Shown here: one piece after another, positions 47,301 to 56,330 of the stretch
Layout: each line of letters begins with the position of its first letter
Numbering within the stretch: the first letter of the stretch is position 1
Origin: Camarhynchus parvulus
Taxonomy: Eukaryota; Chordata; Aves; Passeriformes; Thraupidae
Direction of reading: 5' to 3'
DNA: 64,000 bases
Assembly (NCBI RefSeq): GCF_901933205.1
Contig: NC_044597.1
Location: forward strand, 3,766,474 to 3,830,473
Program-made: the position numbers and the translations under genes
Notes under the pieces: generated by a model
The model's input: the letters and a program-made list of their open reading frames with translations, nothing else
Database searches by the model: none
What the model was told of the DNA's origin: nothing

Positions 47301-50300
47301 AGTGGGACCACCACCCCAACCAACACTTTTCCTGGGGGGCCCATCACTACTTTGTTTAACATGAGCATAAGCATGAAAGAGAGGCATGACTCGGTGGGCC
47401 ATGGGGAGGACTTCAGCAAAGTGTCTCAGAACCCTATTCTCACTAGTTTGTTGCAGATCACAGGGAGTGTGGGGTCTACCATTGGCTCAAGTCCAACCCC
47501 TCCCCACCACACACCACCACCAGTATCCTCACCAGCCAGCAACACCAAGAACCACCCCATGCTCATGAACCTTCTTAAGGAGAATCCTCCTCAGGATTTC
47601 TCCACTCTTTATGGGAGCAGCCCTCTGGAAAGGCAGAACTCTTCCTCTGGCTCCCCCAGAATGGAAATGGGCCCTGGGGGAAATAAACAAAAGAAAAAAA
47701 ATTCCCGCGTGCCGGCCGACAAGCCCAAGCACCAGACTGAGGACGATTTCCAGAGGGAGCTCTTTTCCATGGATGTTGACTCCCAGAACCCCATTTTTGA
47801 TGTCAACATGACTGCAGACACCCTGGACACCCCTCATATTACTCCAGCACCCAGCCAGTGCAGCACTCCTCCTACCACATACCCCCAGGCCCTGCCCCAC
47901 GCCCAGCCCAGCATCCAGAGGATGGTTCGCCTGTCCAGCTCGGACAGCATCGGGGCCGATGTCACCGACATCCTCTCGGATATAGCTGAGGAGGCTTCCA
48001 AGCTGCCCACCAGTACTGAGGACTGCCCACCCATTGGGACTCCAGTCAGAGATTCTTCTAGTTCAGGACATTCACAAAGTGCCCTCTTTGACCCCGATGT
48101 TTTTCAGACCAACAGTAGTGAGAACCCCTACACAGACCCCGCGGACCTGATCGCGGACGCCGCTGTGAGCCCCAACAGCGACTCCTCCAACCATTTTTTT
48201 CCAGACGGGGTAGATTTCAACCCTGACTTGCTGAACAGTCAGAGCCAGAGTGGTTTTGGGGAGGAATACTTTGATGAGAGCAGTCAGAGCGGAGACACTG
48301 ATGATTTTAAGGGCTATGCCCCCCAGGCTCTAACTAATTTGGGGGTGCAAGTCTTGGGGGGTGACGGGGGGAAAATAAATTTAAGGGGAGCGCTCCGTCC
48401 GATACGGTGGATTTTAGTATTATTGCAGCTGCCAGCAAAGCACTGGGGTCCTCTGACATCATGGAGCACCACAGTGGAGGTCAGAGCCCTTTGCTGAACA
48501 CGGGGGATTTAGGAAAAGAGAAGTCTCAGAAACGGGTAAAGGAAGGCAATGGGTCTGGAAGTGCCATGGCAGGTGCTGGGATGGATGGGAAGCCAGGGAA
48601 GCGCAGCCGGACGCCATCCAGTGATGGCAAAAGCAAAGAGAAACTCCCAAAGAGGAAGAAGCAGGAGACAGATGGGAAATCTCCATCCCACAGTTCATCC
48701 AACAGGCCCTTCACACCACCAGCAAGCACAGGTGGGTCCAAATCTCCGGGGAGTTCGGGCAGATCCCAGACTCCTCCCGGGGTAGCTACTCCTCCTATTC
48801 CAAAAATAACCATTCAGATCCCAAAAGGAACAGTGACTGTTGGCAAACCATCTTCACACGGCCAGTACACAAGTAGTGGTTCTGTCACCTCCTCCAGCAG
48901 CAAAAGCCATCATAGCCATTCTTCCTCCTCCTCCTCTTCTTCCTCCTCTTCAACCTCAGGCAAAATTAAAAGCAAATCAGAAGGGTCTTCTGGCTCAAAG
49001 ATGAGCAGCAGCCTCTACTCCAGCCAAGGCGGCTCTGGCTCGGGTCAGTCCAAGGGCTCGGCACAGTCGGTGGGAAAGCCGGGATCCTCCCCCATCACCA
49101 AGCACGGCCTCAGCACCGGCTCTGGCAGCGCCAAGATGAAACCTCAAGGAAAGCCATCGTCCCTCATGAACCCTTCCATGAGCAAACCAAACATCTCCCC
49201 ATCCCACTCGAGGCCCTCGGGGGGGTCTGACAAACTCGCCTCTCCCATGAAACCTGTCCCGGGTACTCCCCCATCGTCTAAAGCGAAGTCACCCATCAGT
49301 TCAGGTTCTGGTGGGTCCCACATGTCTGGCACTGGATCAAGCTCGAGCATGAAATCCTCTTCAGGAATGGGATCCTCCGGGTCTATGTCACAGAAGCCAC
49401 CTCCCTCATCCAATTCCTCCACGGCATCTTCATCTTCCTTTTCATCCAGTGGGTCTTCCATGTCTTCATCCCAGAACCAGCATGGAAGCTCCAAAGGGAA
49501 GTCCCCCAGCAGAAACAAGAAGCCATCTCTGACTGCAGTCATTGACAAGCTGAAGCACGGGGTGGTCACGAGCGGGCCCGGTGGAGAGGACCCCATGGAT
49601 GGGCAGATGGGGCCGAGTTCCAATTCCTCAAGCCATACAATGTCCTCCAAACACAACATGTCTGGAGGGGAGTTCCAGGGAAAGCGGGAGAAGAGCGACA
49701 AGGAGAAATCGAAGGTCTCCGTTTCTGGAGGATCCGTTGACTCTTCCAAGAAGAACTCGGATTCCAAAAACGTCGGAAGCACCGGAGTGGCCAAAATTAT
49801 CATCAGCAAACACGATGGTGGCTCCCCCAGCATTAAAGCCAAAGTGACTCTGCAGAAACCCGGGGAAGGCGGCGGGGACGGGCTGAGACCTCAGATGGCT
49901 TCTTCCAAAAGCTACGGATCCCCTCTGATCAGCGGCTCCACCCCCAAACACGAGCGCTGCTCCCCCAGCCACAGCAAATCCCCGGCCTACACCCCCCAGA
50001 ACATCGACAGCGAGAGCGAGTCGGGCTCCTCCATCGCCGAGAAATCCTACCAGAACAGCCCCAGCTCTGACGATGGCATCCGGCCCCTGCCCGAGTACAG
50101 CGCCGAGAAGCACAAGAAGCACAAAAAGGAGAAGAAAAAAGTGAAGGACAAGGACAGGGACAGAGAGAGGGAGCGGGATAAGGACAGGGATAAGAAGAAA
50201 TCCCACGGGATGAAGCCTGAGAGCTGGTCCAAGTCTCCCATCTCAGCAGATCAGTCTCTGGCCATGGCCAGCAACGCCATCCTCTCGGCCGAGCGGCCGT

Positions 50301-50374
50301 CCCGGGCCAGCCCCGAGTTCCTCATCGGGGAGGAGGATGATGATCTCATGGATGTTGCTCTAATTGGCAATTAA
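35313..50374 (+). CDS. MED1: Mediator complex subunit 1 (17 coding exons; frame broken in the last)
   Basis: MED1 is the Mediator middle-module subunit that links nuclear receptors and other activators to RNA polymerase II. The exons are 35313-35340, 37268-37374, 38075-38153, 38713-38767, 39602-39734, 40383-40411, 40758-40829, 41005-41079, 41460-41533, 41755-41844, 42570-42681, 43305-43429, 44039-44157, 45007-45208, 45817-45912, 46014-46119 and 47129-50374. The N-terminal Mediator-binding domain is encoded by exons 2-16, and exon 17 encodes both nuclear-receptor boxes (LTSLL about 605-609, LMNLL about 646-650), long Ser-rich disordered segments and a Lys/Asp/Arg-rich tail near 1490-1525. The frame holds to about codon 914, where six G at 48366-48371 replace an expected seven; allowing for one lost base the protein is 1582 aa (human 1581). 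As written it would end after 956 aa. A sequence error is the likeliest cause, because everything after it stays well conserved. Confidence 0.96.
35341..37267 (+). other. MED1 intron 1
   Basis: Contains CR1-like copies at about 35690-35930 (plus), 35985-36090 (minus) and 36448-36800 (minus). Nothing else recognised. Confidence 0.6.
36448..36800 (-). mobile_element. CR1 fragment with internal 80-bp duplication
   Basis: A CR1 copy in minus orientation. Its segment around GGGAAGAACTTTTCCCAAAA is present twice (36641 and 36721), a perfect-looking 80-bp tandem duplication within the element. Confidence 0.8.
37268..37374 (+). CDS. MED1: MED1 exon 2, residues 10-45
   Basis: Encodes EKLNKMSSLLERLHAKYSQN and PWTETMKLVRQVM. 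Acceptor GTGCCAG, donor GTGAGC, phase 0. Confidence 0.95.
38075..38153 (+). CDS. MED1: MED1 exon 3, residues 46-72
   Basis: Encodes EKRVVLNSGGHQHLVSCLET, then LQKALK. Acceptor CCCAAG, donor GTTGGT, phase 1. Confidence 0.94.
38310..38465 (+). mobile_element. CR1 LINE fragment
   Basis: Plus-orientation CR1 3' end with CCCAACCCAAACCATTCCTT, in MED1 intron 3. Confidence 0.85.
38713..38767 (+). CDS. MED1: MED1 exon 4, residues 72-90
   Basis: Encodes SSLPAMTDRLESIARQSG. Acceptor CATCAG, donor GTGGGT, phase 2. Confidence 0.93.
38826..39540. repeat. G/T-rich minisatellite, MED1 intron 4
   Basis: Dozens of variants of TTGTGTGCTTGGATTGGGGG fill most of intron 4, with larger blocks repeated (GGGGTTTGTTTTGTGGGG groups). 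G-runs are on the sense strand. The Cys/Trp/Gly-rich frames here are repeat artefacts. Confidence 0.93.
39602..39734 (+). CDS. MED1: MED1 exon 5, residues 90-134
   Basis: Encodes GTECYITSDMFYVEVQLDP and CDVKVAHHGENPV, hallmark MED1 sequence. Phase 0 at the end. Confidence 0.96.
40383..40411 (+). CDS. MED1: MED1 exon 6 (29 bp), residues 135-144
   Basis: Microexon-sized; encodes SCPELVQHLR. Acceptor CCTTTTCAG, donor GTGAGT, phase 2. Confidence 0.92.
40758..40829 (+). CDS. MED1: MED1 exon 7, residues 144-168
   Basis: Encodes EKNFDEFSKHLRGLVNLYKL. Donor GTAAGT. Confidence 0.94.
41005..41079 (+). CDS. MED1: MED1 exon 8, residues 168-193
   Basis: Encodes KLKTKMYLALQSLELDLQKM. Acceptor CCTCTAAG, donor GTAAGT. 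Confidence 0.94.
41460..41533 (+). CDS. MED1: MED1 exon 9, residues 193-218
   Basis: Encodes QATNANPLDKILHGSVGYLT. Acceptor CTCTTGCAG, donor GTACCT. Confidence 0.94.
41755..41844 (+). CDS. MED1: MED1 exon 10, residues 218-248
   Basis: Encodes LLMNLKYYVSPYDLFEDGTG and LHENN. Donor GTAGGT. Confidence 0.94.
41937..42040 (-). mobile_element. CR1 LINE fragment
   Basis: Minus-orientation CR1 3' end, in MED1 intron 10. Confidence 0.8.
42357..42485 (-). mobile_element. CR1 LINE fragment
   Basis: Second minus-orientation CR1 3' end in MED1 intron 10. Confidence 0.82.
42570..42681 (+). CDS. MED1: MED1 exon 11, residues 248-285
   Basis: Encodes RSLGMNVSVTVEGTMAMHKL and PLIMGSHPVD. Acceptor CCCTGCAG, donor GTAAGG. 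Confidence 0.94.
42811..43173 (-). mobile_element. LTR copy 1, MED1 intron 11
   Basis: First of three related elements. On the minus strand it starts TGTCACTGTCA and carries AATAAA near its 3' end, giving an LTR-like layout; a CCAAT-like word lies inside. Orientation is antisense to MED1. No internal retroviral coding region is present, so it would be a solo LTR of an endogenous retrovirus; the family is not named. Confidence 0.6.
43305..43429 (+). CDS. MED1: MED1 exon 12, residues 285-327
   Basis: Encodes TPSFSSITSANSVDLPACFF and PVSRAFIQKLQSCT. Donor GTGGGT. Confidence 0.95.
43584..43984 (-). mobile_element. LTR copy 2, MED1 intron 12
   Basis: Same family and orientation as copy 1, about 85-90% alike by eye, with an added T-rich stretch. 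It ends about 55 bp before the exon 13 acceptor. Confidence 0.6.
44039..44157 (+). CDS. MED1: MED1 exon 13, residues 327-366
   Basis: Encodes PLYELITQFELSKEADPLPL and NHNMRFYA. Donor GTAAGT, phase 0. Confidence 0.95.
44249..44447. repeat. Unclassified 200-bp repeat, copy A
   Basis: About 90% like the segment at 46143-46355 (for example CAGAGCCATGCTGAAAATTC in both), same orientation, 1.9 kb apart. Either a dispersed element of unknown family or a local duplication. Confidence 0.8.
44490..44635 (+). mobile_element. CR1 LINE fragment
   Basis: Plus-orientation CR1 3' end terminating CCATTCCATGATTCTGTG, in MED1 intron 13. Confidence 0.87.
45007..45208 (+). CDS. MED1: MED1 exon 14, residues 367-434
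   Basis: Encodes ALPGQQHCYFLNKDAPLPDG, RVPLILSLIRHQVAYNTLIG and SCVKRTVLKE. Donor GTGAGT. Confidence 0.95.
45351..45760 (-). mobile_element. LTR copy 3, MED1 intron 14
   Basis: Same family and orientation as copies 1 and 2. Its plus-strand left end reads TGTGGCAGGAAGG, and its right end lies about 56 bp before the exon 15 acceptor. Confidence 0.6.
45817..45912 (+). CDS. MED1: MED1 exon 15, residues 434-466
   Basis: Encodes SPGILQFEVCPLSDSCFSVS and FQHPVNDSLVC. Acceptor TTTTTCAG, donor GTAAGT. Confidence 0.95.
46014..46119 (+). CDS. MED1: MED1 exon 16, residues 466-501
   Basis: Encodes VMDVQDSSHVNCKLYKGLSD and CTDDFIAKVVQ. Donor GTAAGC, phase 2. Confidence 0.95.
46143..46355. repeat. Unclassified 200-bp repeat, copy B
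   Basis: Partner of copy A at 44249-44447; starts about 23 bp after the exon 16 donor and has a 12-bp insertion relative to copy A. Confidence 0.8.
46655..46880 (+). mobile_element. CR1 LINE fragment
   Basis: Plus-orientation CR1 3' region ending near CATTCCATGATTCTGTGC, in MED1 intron 16; a shorter piece precedes it at about 46480-46530. Confidence 0.87.
47129..50374 (+). CDS. MED1: MED1 exon 17: receptor boxes and disordered tail, with frameshift
   Basis: A 3.2-kb terminal exon starting CMSIPVTMRAIRRKAE. It encodes both LXXLL boxes (47439-47453 and 47562-47576), then Ser-rich and Lys-rich tails and ends DDDLMDVALIGN, TAA at 50372-50374. The frame changes at 48366-48371 (six G): upstream frame ends at 48497, while conserved sequence (DTVDFSI) resumes at once in the next frame and runs to the end. 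Confidence 0.96.
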
Positions 50375-52845
50375 TTCTCTCAGATGAGCTGTGTGCAAGT
50401 CCTGGAGGGAAGGAAGGAAGGATTCATCTCAAGCCTGCCACACAGATCTGTTTGGAGAGGGGAAAAATAAGTATTTCTAAAGTATTTCCAAGATTTTCAG
50501 ACCACCAAGGTCTGTGCAGAAGGATGTGAGTGCCAGCAGCCAGGTCCCTGCCTGTGGCCTTCATCCTGTGGGCACTTCCATTCTTCATGAATTTATGAGT
50601 ATTATCATCCCTGTGGGAGTTCACGGGGATGGAGCCGAGTGTGGGAATGCGGGAGCAGCTCCCAGATGGAGCAAACAGACATAGGCTGGTCTGGGAGATC
50701 CCAGTCCCTCTGCCCTCTTCCCATTCAGGATAAGCTCCTTTTGGATGTAGGAAGTTTTAAAGTAATTATTTTAGGAAAATGTTGTAAGGCTGGGTTTTAA
50801 TTCTTTGGAAGAAGGAAAACCACGAGGTTTTTAATTTATTTTACTCCCACGGCATTCCTTCATTCAATGCCCAGCTCAAGCTGGGCGCTGTTTCCTCATG
50901 GAAATCAGGGTTTTATCCCAGGTCATGGCTCTGAGGGATTGCTGCTGCCTTGGGTTTGCCTTCCCATTTATTTTAGCTATTTATTCACCTCCACGTGGGA
51001 ACACCTCGTGCTCCTCGTTTTCCCCCAGTGGGAATTTGGGCAGAGCCCATGGCTTTGGGTGGCTCTGCAGCTTTGGTGACGTTCCAGCACAGTGGAATTC
51101 CAGCAAATCTCAATGGAAAAGGGATTCCTGCCTGCACCAAGCTTCCCTGGAATCTCCTCGTGCTGCTGTGCTGGGAGTTGTCACAATCCTGGGAAGGATT
51201 CTCCAGCTAAAGGAGCCCTTGTCCTGCTTGGAAAACAATCTCAGAGTGGCTCAGCTGGGATCAGAGCTGCCGCAGAAGTGTTGATTTCCTTAGAAGATGG
51301 ATTTTCCCCTTTTGGCTGGAATTAGGAGCATGACTCAGGCATCCTCTCCGGGCTGATCTTGTGGTCCCTGAAAGGAAAAGAGGCTCAGGAGAGTGTTTTA
51401 TTTTTAAAAGCAGTTTCATCTGATTCACTCGAGTGGAATGTGGGAAATCAGGAGTTCTGCAAACACATCTCCTGTGGAATTATGGACTGAGCAGGATCCT
51501 GCTCCCACTGGATTTTCCTGGTGGTGCTGGAGGCCAGGATTTCCCCGTGGGAATTGAGATTGTGCTTCACCTTTGGGGATGCAGCATGAAAAGTTGGCAA
51601 GGATTTGAGTTTTTCTTTTAAACCACTGAAATTTCCCATCCTGGGCTGACCCCAGGGGCACCCCAGGAAAGCTGTTTGGTTTCCAGCTTTTTTGGAAAGT
51701 GTTTTTAATGCGATAATTGTAGGGATTTTTCACCCCTTGCTCCTGCCTCCAGTTTAATTCCAGGGCTCCTACACAGCGTGGGAGCCTGAATGTCTCCCAA
51801 ACTTCCCCCAGAACTTTTCCCTCCTTACATTTTCCAGTATTTATCCTTTGCTCCTGCTGTCCTGCACACCACAGCCAGAGCTTGAAATGATAGGAAAATG
51901 GGAATTAAATCCAAACCTGGAGCAAATGCTGATACCTGGCACAGTGTTGGAGTTGTGGGGTGCTGCAAAGAGGATGTCAGCAACAAAATCCCAGAGGAAT
52001 TCAGCTGGACACCCTGCTCCATTGGGAATGCTGCCAGCTCAGCCTCTGGAGCCCCACCTCCTGCTTTTTTTTAATCAATTTTTTTGGGACAAAATCACTT
52101 TGATTCAACTTGTGTGAGGGGGCACAAGCAGCCTTCCAAAAAAAGCACTTTGAAGTGGAATCCAGGCTGGGAATCCCCCAGGATGGCTCCCTGGACTCAT
52201 CCTCAGCCAGAGCTGTGTTTTCCTGCTGTGCTGTACACTAAAAGTTGGAAGGGAAAGCAGCAAAATTGCCACAAAAACCTGTTTGAAAAGGAACAAGCTG
52301 CACTCGTTTCCTCTCCCCTCACCCAGACCAAAGCTCAGTATCCAAAATTCCCCCTGTGGAAGGTGGGAACAGAGGGAACAACGTCTCCTCCAGCCCAAAT
52401 TTGAAGCTTTTCACCCCATTTTGGTGCCCTGTCCCCTTCCAATGACGTCAGTCCTGGGAGAGCTGAGGTGCATGACCACGCTGAAGCTTTGGGGTGTCAG
52501 TGCTCGGGCTCTGAGAAATGGTTTATTTTTGGAATATTTTTGCTTATATTCTCAATTATTTTACATCTTTCAGTATTCAGAAAGATAAAAATAAAGTGGA
52601 AAATTAAATATAAGCCAAACCTTTTAATCTCAGGTGGTGAAGTGAACACGGAGATTAAAAGAAACTGGTCCTTTTCCTCGATTATCATGATGTACATAAA
52701 TCCCTGGCTGGAAAATCGCTGGAATTGTAAATATCCCGGCTCCCGCGGCAGTTTTTTTGGGCGGAAAGTGGAATTTCAACTTTTTTGGAAATATCGCAGA
52801 GAACATCTTTATTTACATGCAAATAAACCCCTTTCGTACAAATCG
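50375..52845 (+). other. MED1: MED1 3' untranslated region
   Basis: About 2.5 kb of AT-richer sequence with AU-rich words (for example ATTTATTTTAGC near 50967). It ends after the AATAAA at 52822. An earlier AATAAA at 52590-52595 could give a shorter form. Confidence 0.75.
52822..52827 (+). terminator. MED1 polyadenylation signal
   Basis: AATAAA, followed within 20-30 bp by a GT-rich element (GTGTCGGTGTTG) and then a long G-rich run (52861-52880), a textbook cleavage site with a G-rich pause. Confidence 0.8.
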
Positions 52846-52939
52846 GTGTCGGTGTTGCTGGGGGGGTGGGGGTGGGGGGGTCACAAGGCCATCCCCGCCA
52901 TGCTTGATTTTCCCGCGAGAATGACGTCACCATGATGTC

Positions 52940-53840
52940 ACCCCCGCGCCGCGCGCTGATTGGTTGAACTCGCTGCTCCCGGAAGGGAGCGGAGGGGCGG
53001 GGGACGCCCCCCCTGCCGGGACCCCCGATCCCCGCAGCCCCCCGGACACCGGGGGGAGCATCCTGCGGGCCGGGGGGGGGTCCCGCAGCCCCGGCACCGG
53101 GGGCAGGGGGCGGGAGGAGCCCGCGGCGGCGCGATGGGGGCGGCGGCCTGCGGGGTAGGTGGGGGGGGGAGTCTCGATCGCGTGTGTGCCCCCCGGTCAT
53201 GTGTGTGCCCCCCGGTCATATGTGTGTGTCCCCGGTCGTGTGTGTGTCCCCCCCGGTGGTGTGTGTGTGCCCCCGGTCATGTGTGTGTCTCCCTGGTCGT
53301 GTGTGTGTCCCCGGTCATGTGTGTGTGTCCCCCTCCCCATCCTTTCACCCTCCCCGGGACAATCCCGGAGCCGCATCCTCAGGGCAGCCCCGGTCCCGTC
53401 CCCTCTCCGCTCCCTCTCTTTTCCGCACCCTCCTTTTCTCCCCGGGGTTCCCCCCTCCTCTCCCAAAGCCCTCATTCCCCGCTGTGCGCCCCTCTCCCCT
53501 CTCTCTCCCCTCTCTCGTCCCCCTCTTTTCCGCACCCCCCTTTTCTCCCGCTTCCCCTCTCCTCTCCCAAACCCCCCATTCCCCACCCCGCTGTTCGTCC
53601 CTCTCCCCTCTCCCTTCCCTCTCCCCTCCCTCCCCTCCCTCTCCCCGCTCCCGTCCTCCCCCCTCCCCGCGGCGCTGTCCAATCAGCGCTCCCGTTGCTG
53701 GCAGGTGCGCAGTGTTTTTGTTTTGGGTCGAAGTTGAGGCCGGAGCGGACGCGGCGGCGGCGCCGGGCGGAGGCCGCGGCTCCGGCAGCCCCGATCGCCC
53801 CGGGCCCCGCGCCCCCCGCCGCCCCCGCGCCGGCCCCGCC
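52940..53840 (+). promoter_or_regulatory. FBXL20 CpG-island promoter and 5' leader
   Basis: GC-rich DNA with GATTGGTTG (inverted CCAAT) near 52958, CCCGGAAG (ETS-type) near 52978 and CCAATCAG near 53678. No TATA box. The transcription start could be near 52980 or near 53690; a spliced or unspliced leader cannot be told apart by eye. Confidence 0.6.
53165..53338. repeat. About 20-bp minisatellite in the FBXL20 leader region
   Basis: Eight to nine variants of CCCCGGTCATGTGTGTGTCC. It is followed by C/T-rich sequence to about 53670. Confidence 0.85.
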
Positions 53841-53882
53841 ATGCGCAGGGAGATGAACGGGGTCACTAAGAGCCGCTTTGAG
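53841..53882 (+). CDS. FBXL20: FBXL20 first coding exon (partial gene)
   Basis: FBXL20 is an F-box protein with leucine-rich repeats that serves as substrate adaptor of an SCF ubiquitin ligase. Only its first 14 codons are in the window: MRREMNGVTKSRFE, against MRRDVNGVTKSRFE as I recall the mammalian start. The exon ends at a GTGAGG donor in phase 0. The F-box and LRR exons must lie to the right; I looked for the next exon (starting MFSNSDEA in the family) and found none before 64000. Position next to MED1 and on the same strand matches conserved synteny, which strongly supports a call that would otherwise rest on few residues. Confidence 0.9.
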
Positions 53883-56194
53883 GTGAGGCCCCGGCCGGTC
53901 CCGCGGGGGGAGGCCCGGCCTGGCCCGGCGGAGGAGGAGCGGGGGGGACCGGGCCGCGCTGTGGGCGACCCCGCCTGAGGGCCCTGGGGACCCTCCCGGG
54001 GCCCGGCCCGGACAGCGCGGGCCTGGGGGGGCACGGGGGGGTGTGTGAACGGGGCTGGGATGGGGGGGTGGTCGAGAGCTGTGCCCCCCGGGTTTGGTTG
54101 CCTTTGGTATGACATTTCTCCCCTCCACCCCCCAGTTTTCAGGGTGATGTTCTGTTGGCGGATGCGAACTCCCGCGGGGGGGGGGTCTGTGAATGGGCTT
54201 GGGGGTCTGTGGGGTCGAGATGAGGGGCTCAGGGCTGTGTCCCCCGAGTTTGGAGGTTGGTTGGTGACATTTCTCCTCTCCACTCCCCATTTTTGGGGGG
54301 ATGTTCTATTGGCGGATATAAACTCTCTGTGAATGCGGCTGGGATGGGGGGCTCAGGATGAGGGGCTCAGAGCTGTGTCCCCCCAGGTTTGGGGGCCGTT
54401 GCTGTGACATTTCTCCCTTCCACCCCAATTTTCGGGGGGATGTTCTGTTGATGGATGTGAAACCCCCCCGGGGTTCTGTGAATGGGGCTGGGGGTCGGGG
54501 GTGACTTTGGGGACACGGAGATGCTCAGGGCTGTGACCCCCGGGTTTGGGGGGGCTGGTGTTAAACTTCTCCCCGCCCCGTTTTTGGGGGGTCCCGTGGG
54601 GGGCTTAGCCTGGGGAGGGTCTGTGGGTGTAAAAGGGAGGGAGTCAGGCCTGGACTCCCGGATTTGGGGTGCTCAGTGTGAAACCTCTTCCCCCTCCATC
54701 CGTTTTGGGGAGGGGATTCCCCCATCTGATTCCCTGCTCTGAAAGGGGCTGGGGAGAATCTGGGGGTGCGAGTTTGGGGGTGAAACTTCTCCCCCACCCC
54801 ATTTTGGGGGTCCCCCCGTCTGTTAGACCCTCCCGGGGTGGGGTTTGGGGGGGCCAGAGCTGCTGCCAACGTGTTGCTGCGGGTGCGAGAGCCGCCAGCC
54901 AAGTTGATGATGGAGCAGGAGATGTGGGGAAAATGCGCCTGGAAAACACCACGGAGCCTTTGGGGGGGGGGAGGCGTTCAGGGGGGAAAAAGAGCCCCCA
55001 GCGCCGCTTTTTTTTTAATTTTTAGCTGGGGAAAAAATTAAAAAAAAAATTTGCTTACGGGGAGGTGGGGGATGGAGAGGACGGAAGGAGAGGAGGGTAA
55101 ACAATGAGATCTATTCAAAGGCCGTGGCACAAAGCGGAGTGTGGAGCCAGGGCGATTCCAGCCGCATTGTTGTCCCAGCTGTCTTCCCGTGGGAGGAGGA
55201 GGAGGGGGTAGGGAGGAAGGGCAGCGGCGGGATTTACTTCCCATCGCTGCTGTGGAGGAGGATGGAAATCCCTGCTCGCTGCTTCTCCGGACTGCCCGGC
55301 CCCTCTAGGGGACAAAAAAGAGCCTGGAATGGTAAAAACGTGGCTGTAGCACAGGGGTGGGATGGCGGTGCAGGGAAAACGCTGGTCAGTGGTGAACCGG
55401 AGAGGCTCTGGGAGGGATTCCTCAGCCCTGGGGGTGAGAAAGGAGCAGGAAATGCTGGTGGTCCTGCCCTGCACGTGGGATTGTTTTCTTCCTCCATCAG
55501 ACCCGTGTGAGAGCTGTGAGTTTGGGGTGGGCCCAGGTGTTTTAAGTCGTGTTTCTGTGGCACTGAAAGTGCTCTGGGAGCTCCAGAGAGGAGCCTGCAT
55601 GTGAGCCCTGCATTATCCAGGGTTGTTGTATTTATTGTATTTACTGTTCTGGGCTCTTCTTGCTTGCACTGATTTTTTTATTTATTTTTTTTTTACCCCC
55701 CTGAGAGGTTTTTTTTTTTTATTTTTTTTCATTTTATTTTGCACTGCTGCAGAGTGGCTGAATACAGAGCAAAAGCAGGTTGGTGGCAGATTTTTGGGGG
55801 GAATGTCTCGTAGGGAATCAACATCCTTTGCTTCCCCAGCCTTGCAGTGCTGGAGTTCATTCCAGTTTTGGGAGGGTTTTCATCAGGGTTGCAGCAGGAC
55901 ACGATGAACCCAATTCATTGGGGAAAAAGAGTGGGGAAAGGCTTTGTTTGGCCTCTTTTGGGTGGGGTTTTTTTCTTTGCTGGAATGTTATTTTCTTCTC
56001 ATAGTAAAAAAAACCAGACAAGTTGGAAAAGAAGCAAAATGCTCGAGGAGCCTTTGAGGCCTAAAATTAATTTTTTAAAACCTATATTTATACAGGAAGA
56101 GTTGGTGTGTTATAGAAAAGAATATTTTGGGCTACAAGAAGTGCCTTTAAACATCATCCTGTTTCTTGGCTGTTTTGGTTGCTGTGTTCTGTGG

Positions 56195-56330
56195 CTGCCC
56201 CATCCCTGGAAGTGTCCAAGGCCAGGTTGGAGAGGGATAATCTGGGACAGTGGGAGATGTCCCTGCCATGGCAGGAGGTGGCACTGGATGAGTTTGAAGG
56301 TCCCTTCCATTCCAAACCACTCCATGATTA
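56195..56330 (+). mobile_element. CR1 LINE fragment
   Basis: Plus-orientation CR1 3' end (TTCCAAACCACTCCATGATT), FBXL20 intron 1. Confidence 0.85.

Noticed and set aside
49144..49842. 232-aa minus-strand frame inside MED1 exon 17
   Set aside because: It is a shadow of the strongly conserved MED1 coding frame.
53184..53978. Plus-strand frames of 192-298 aa over the FBXL20 leader
   Set aside because: They are Pro/Ser-rich products of C/T-rich repeats; only the short MRREMNGVTKSRFE exon shows family similarity.
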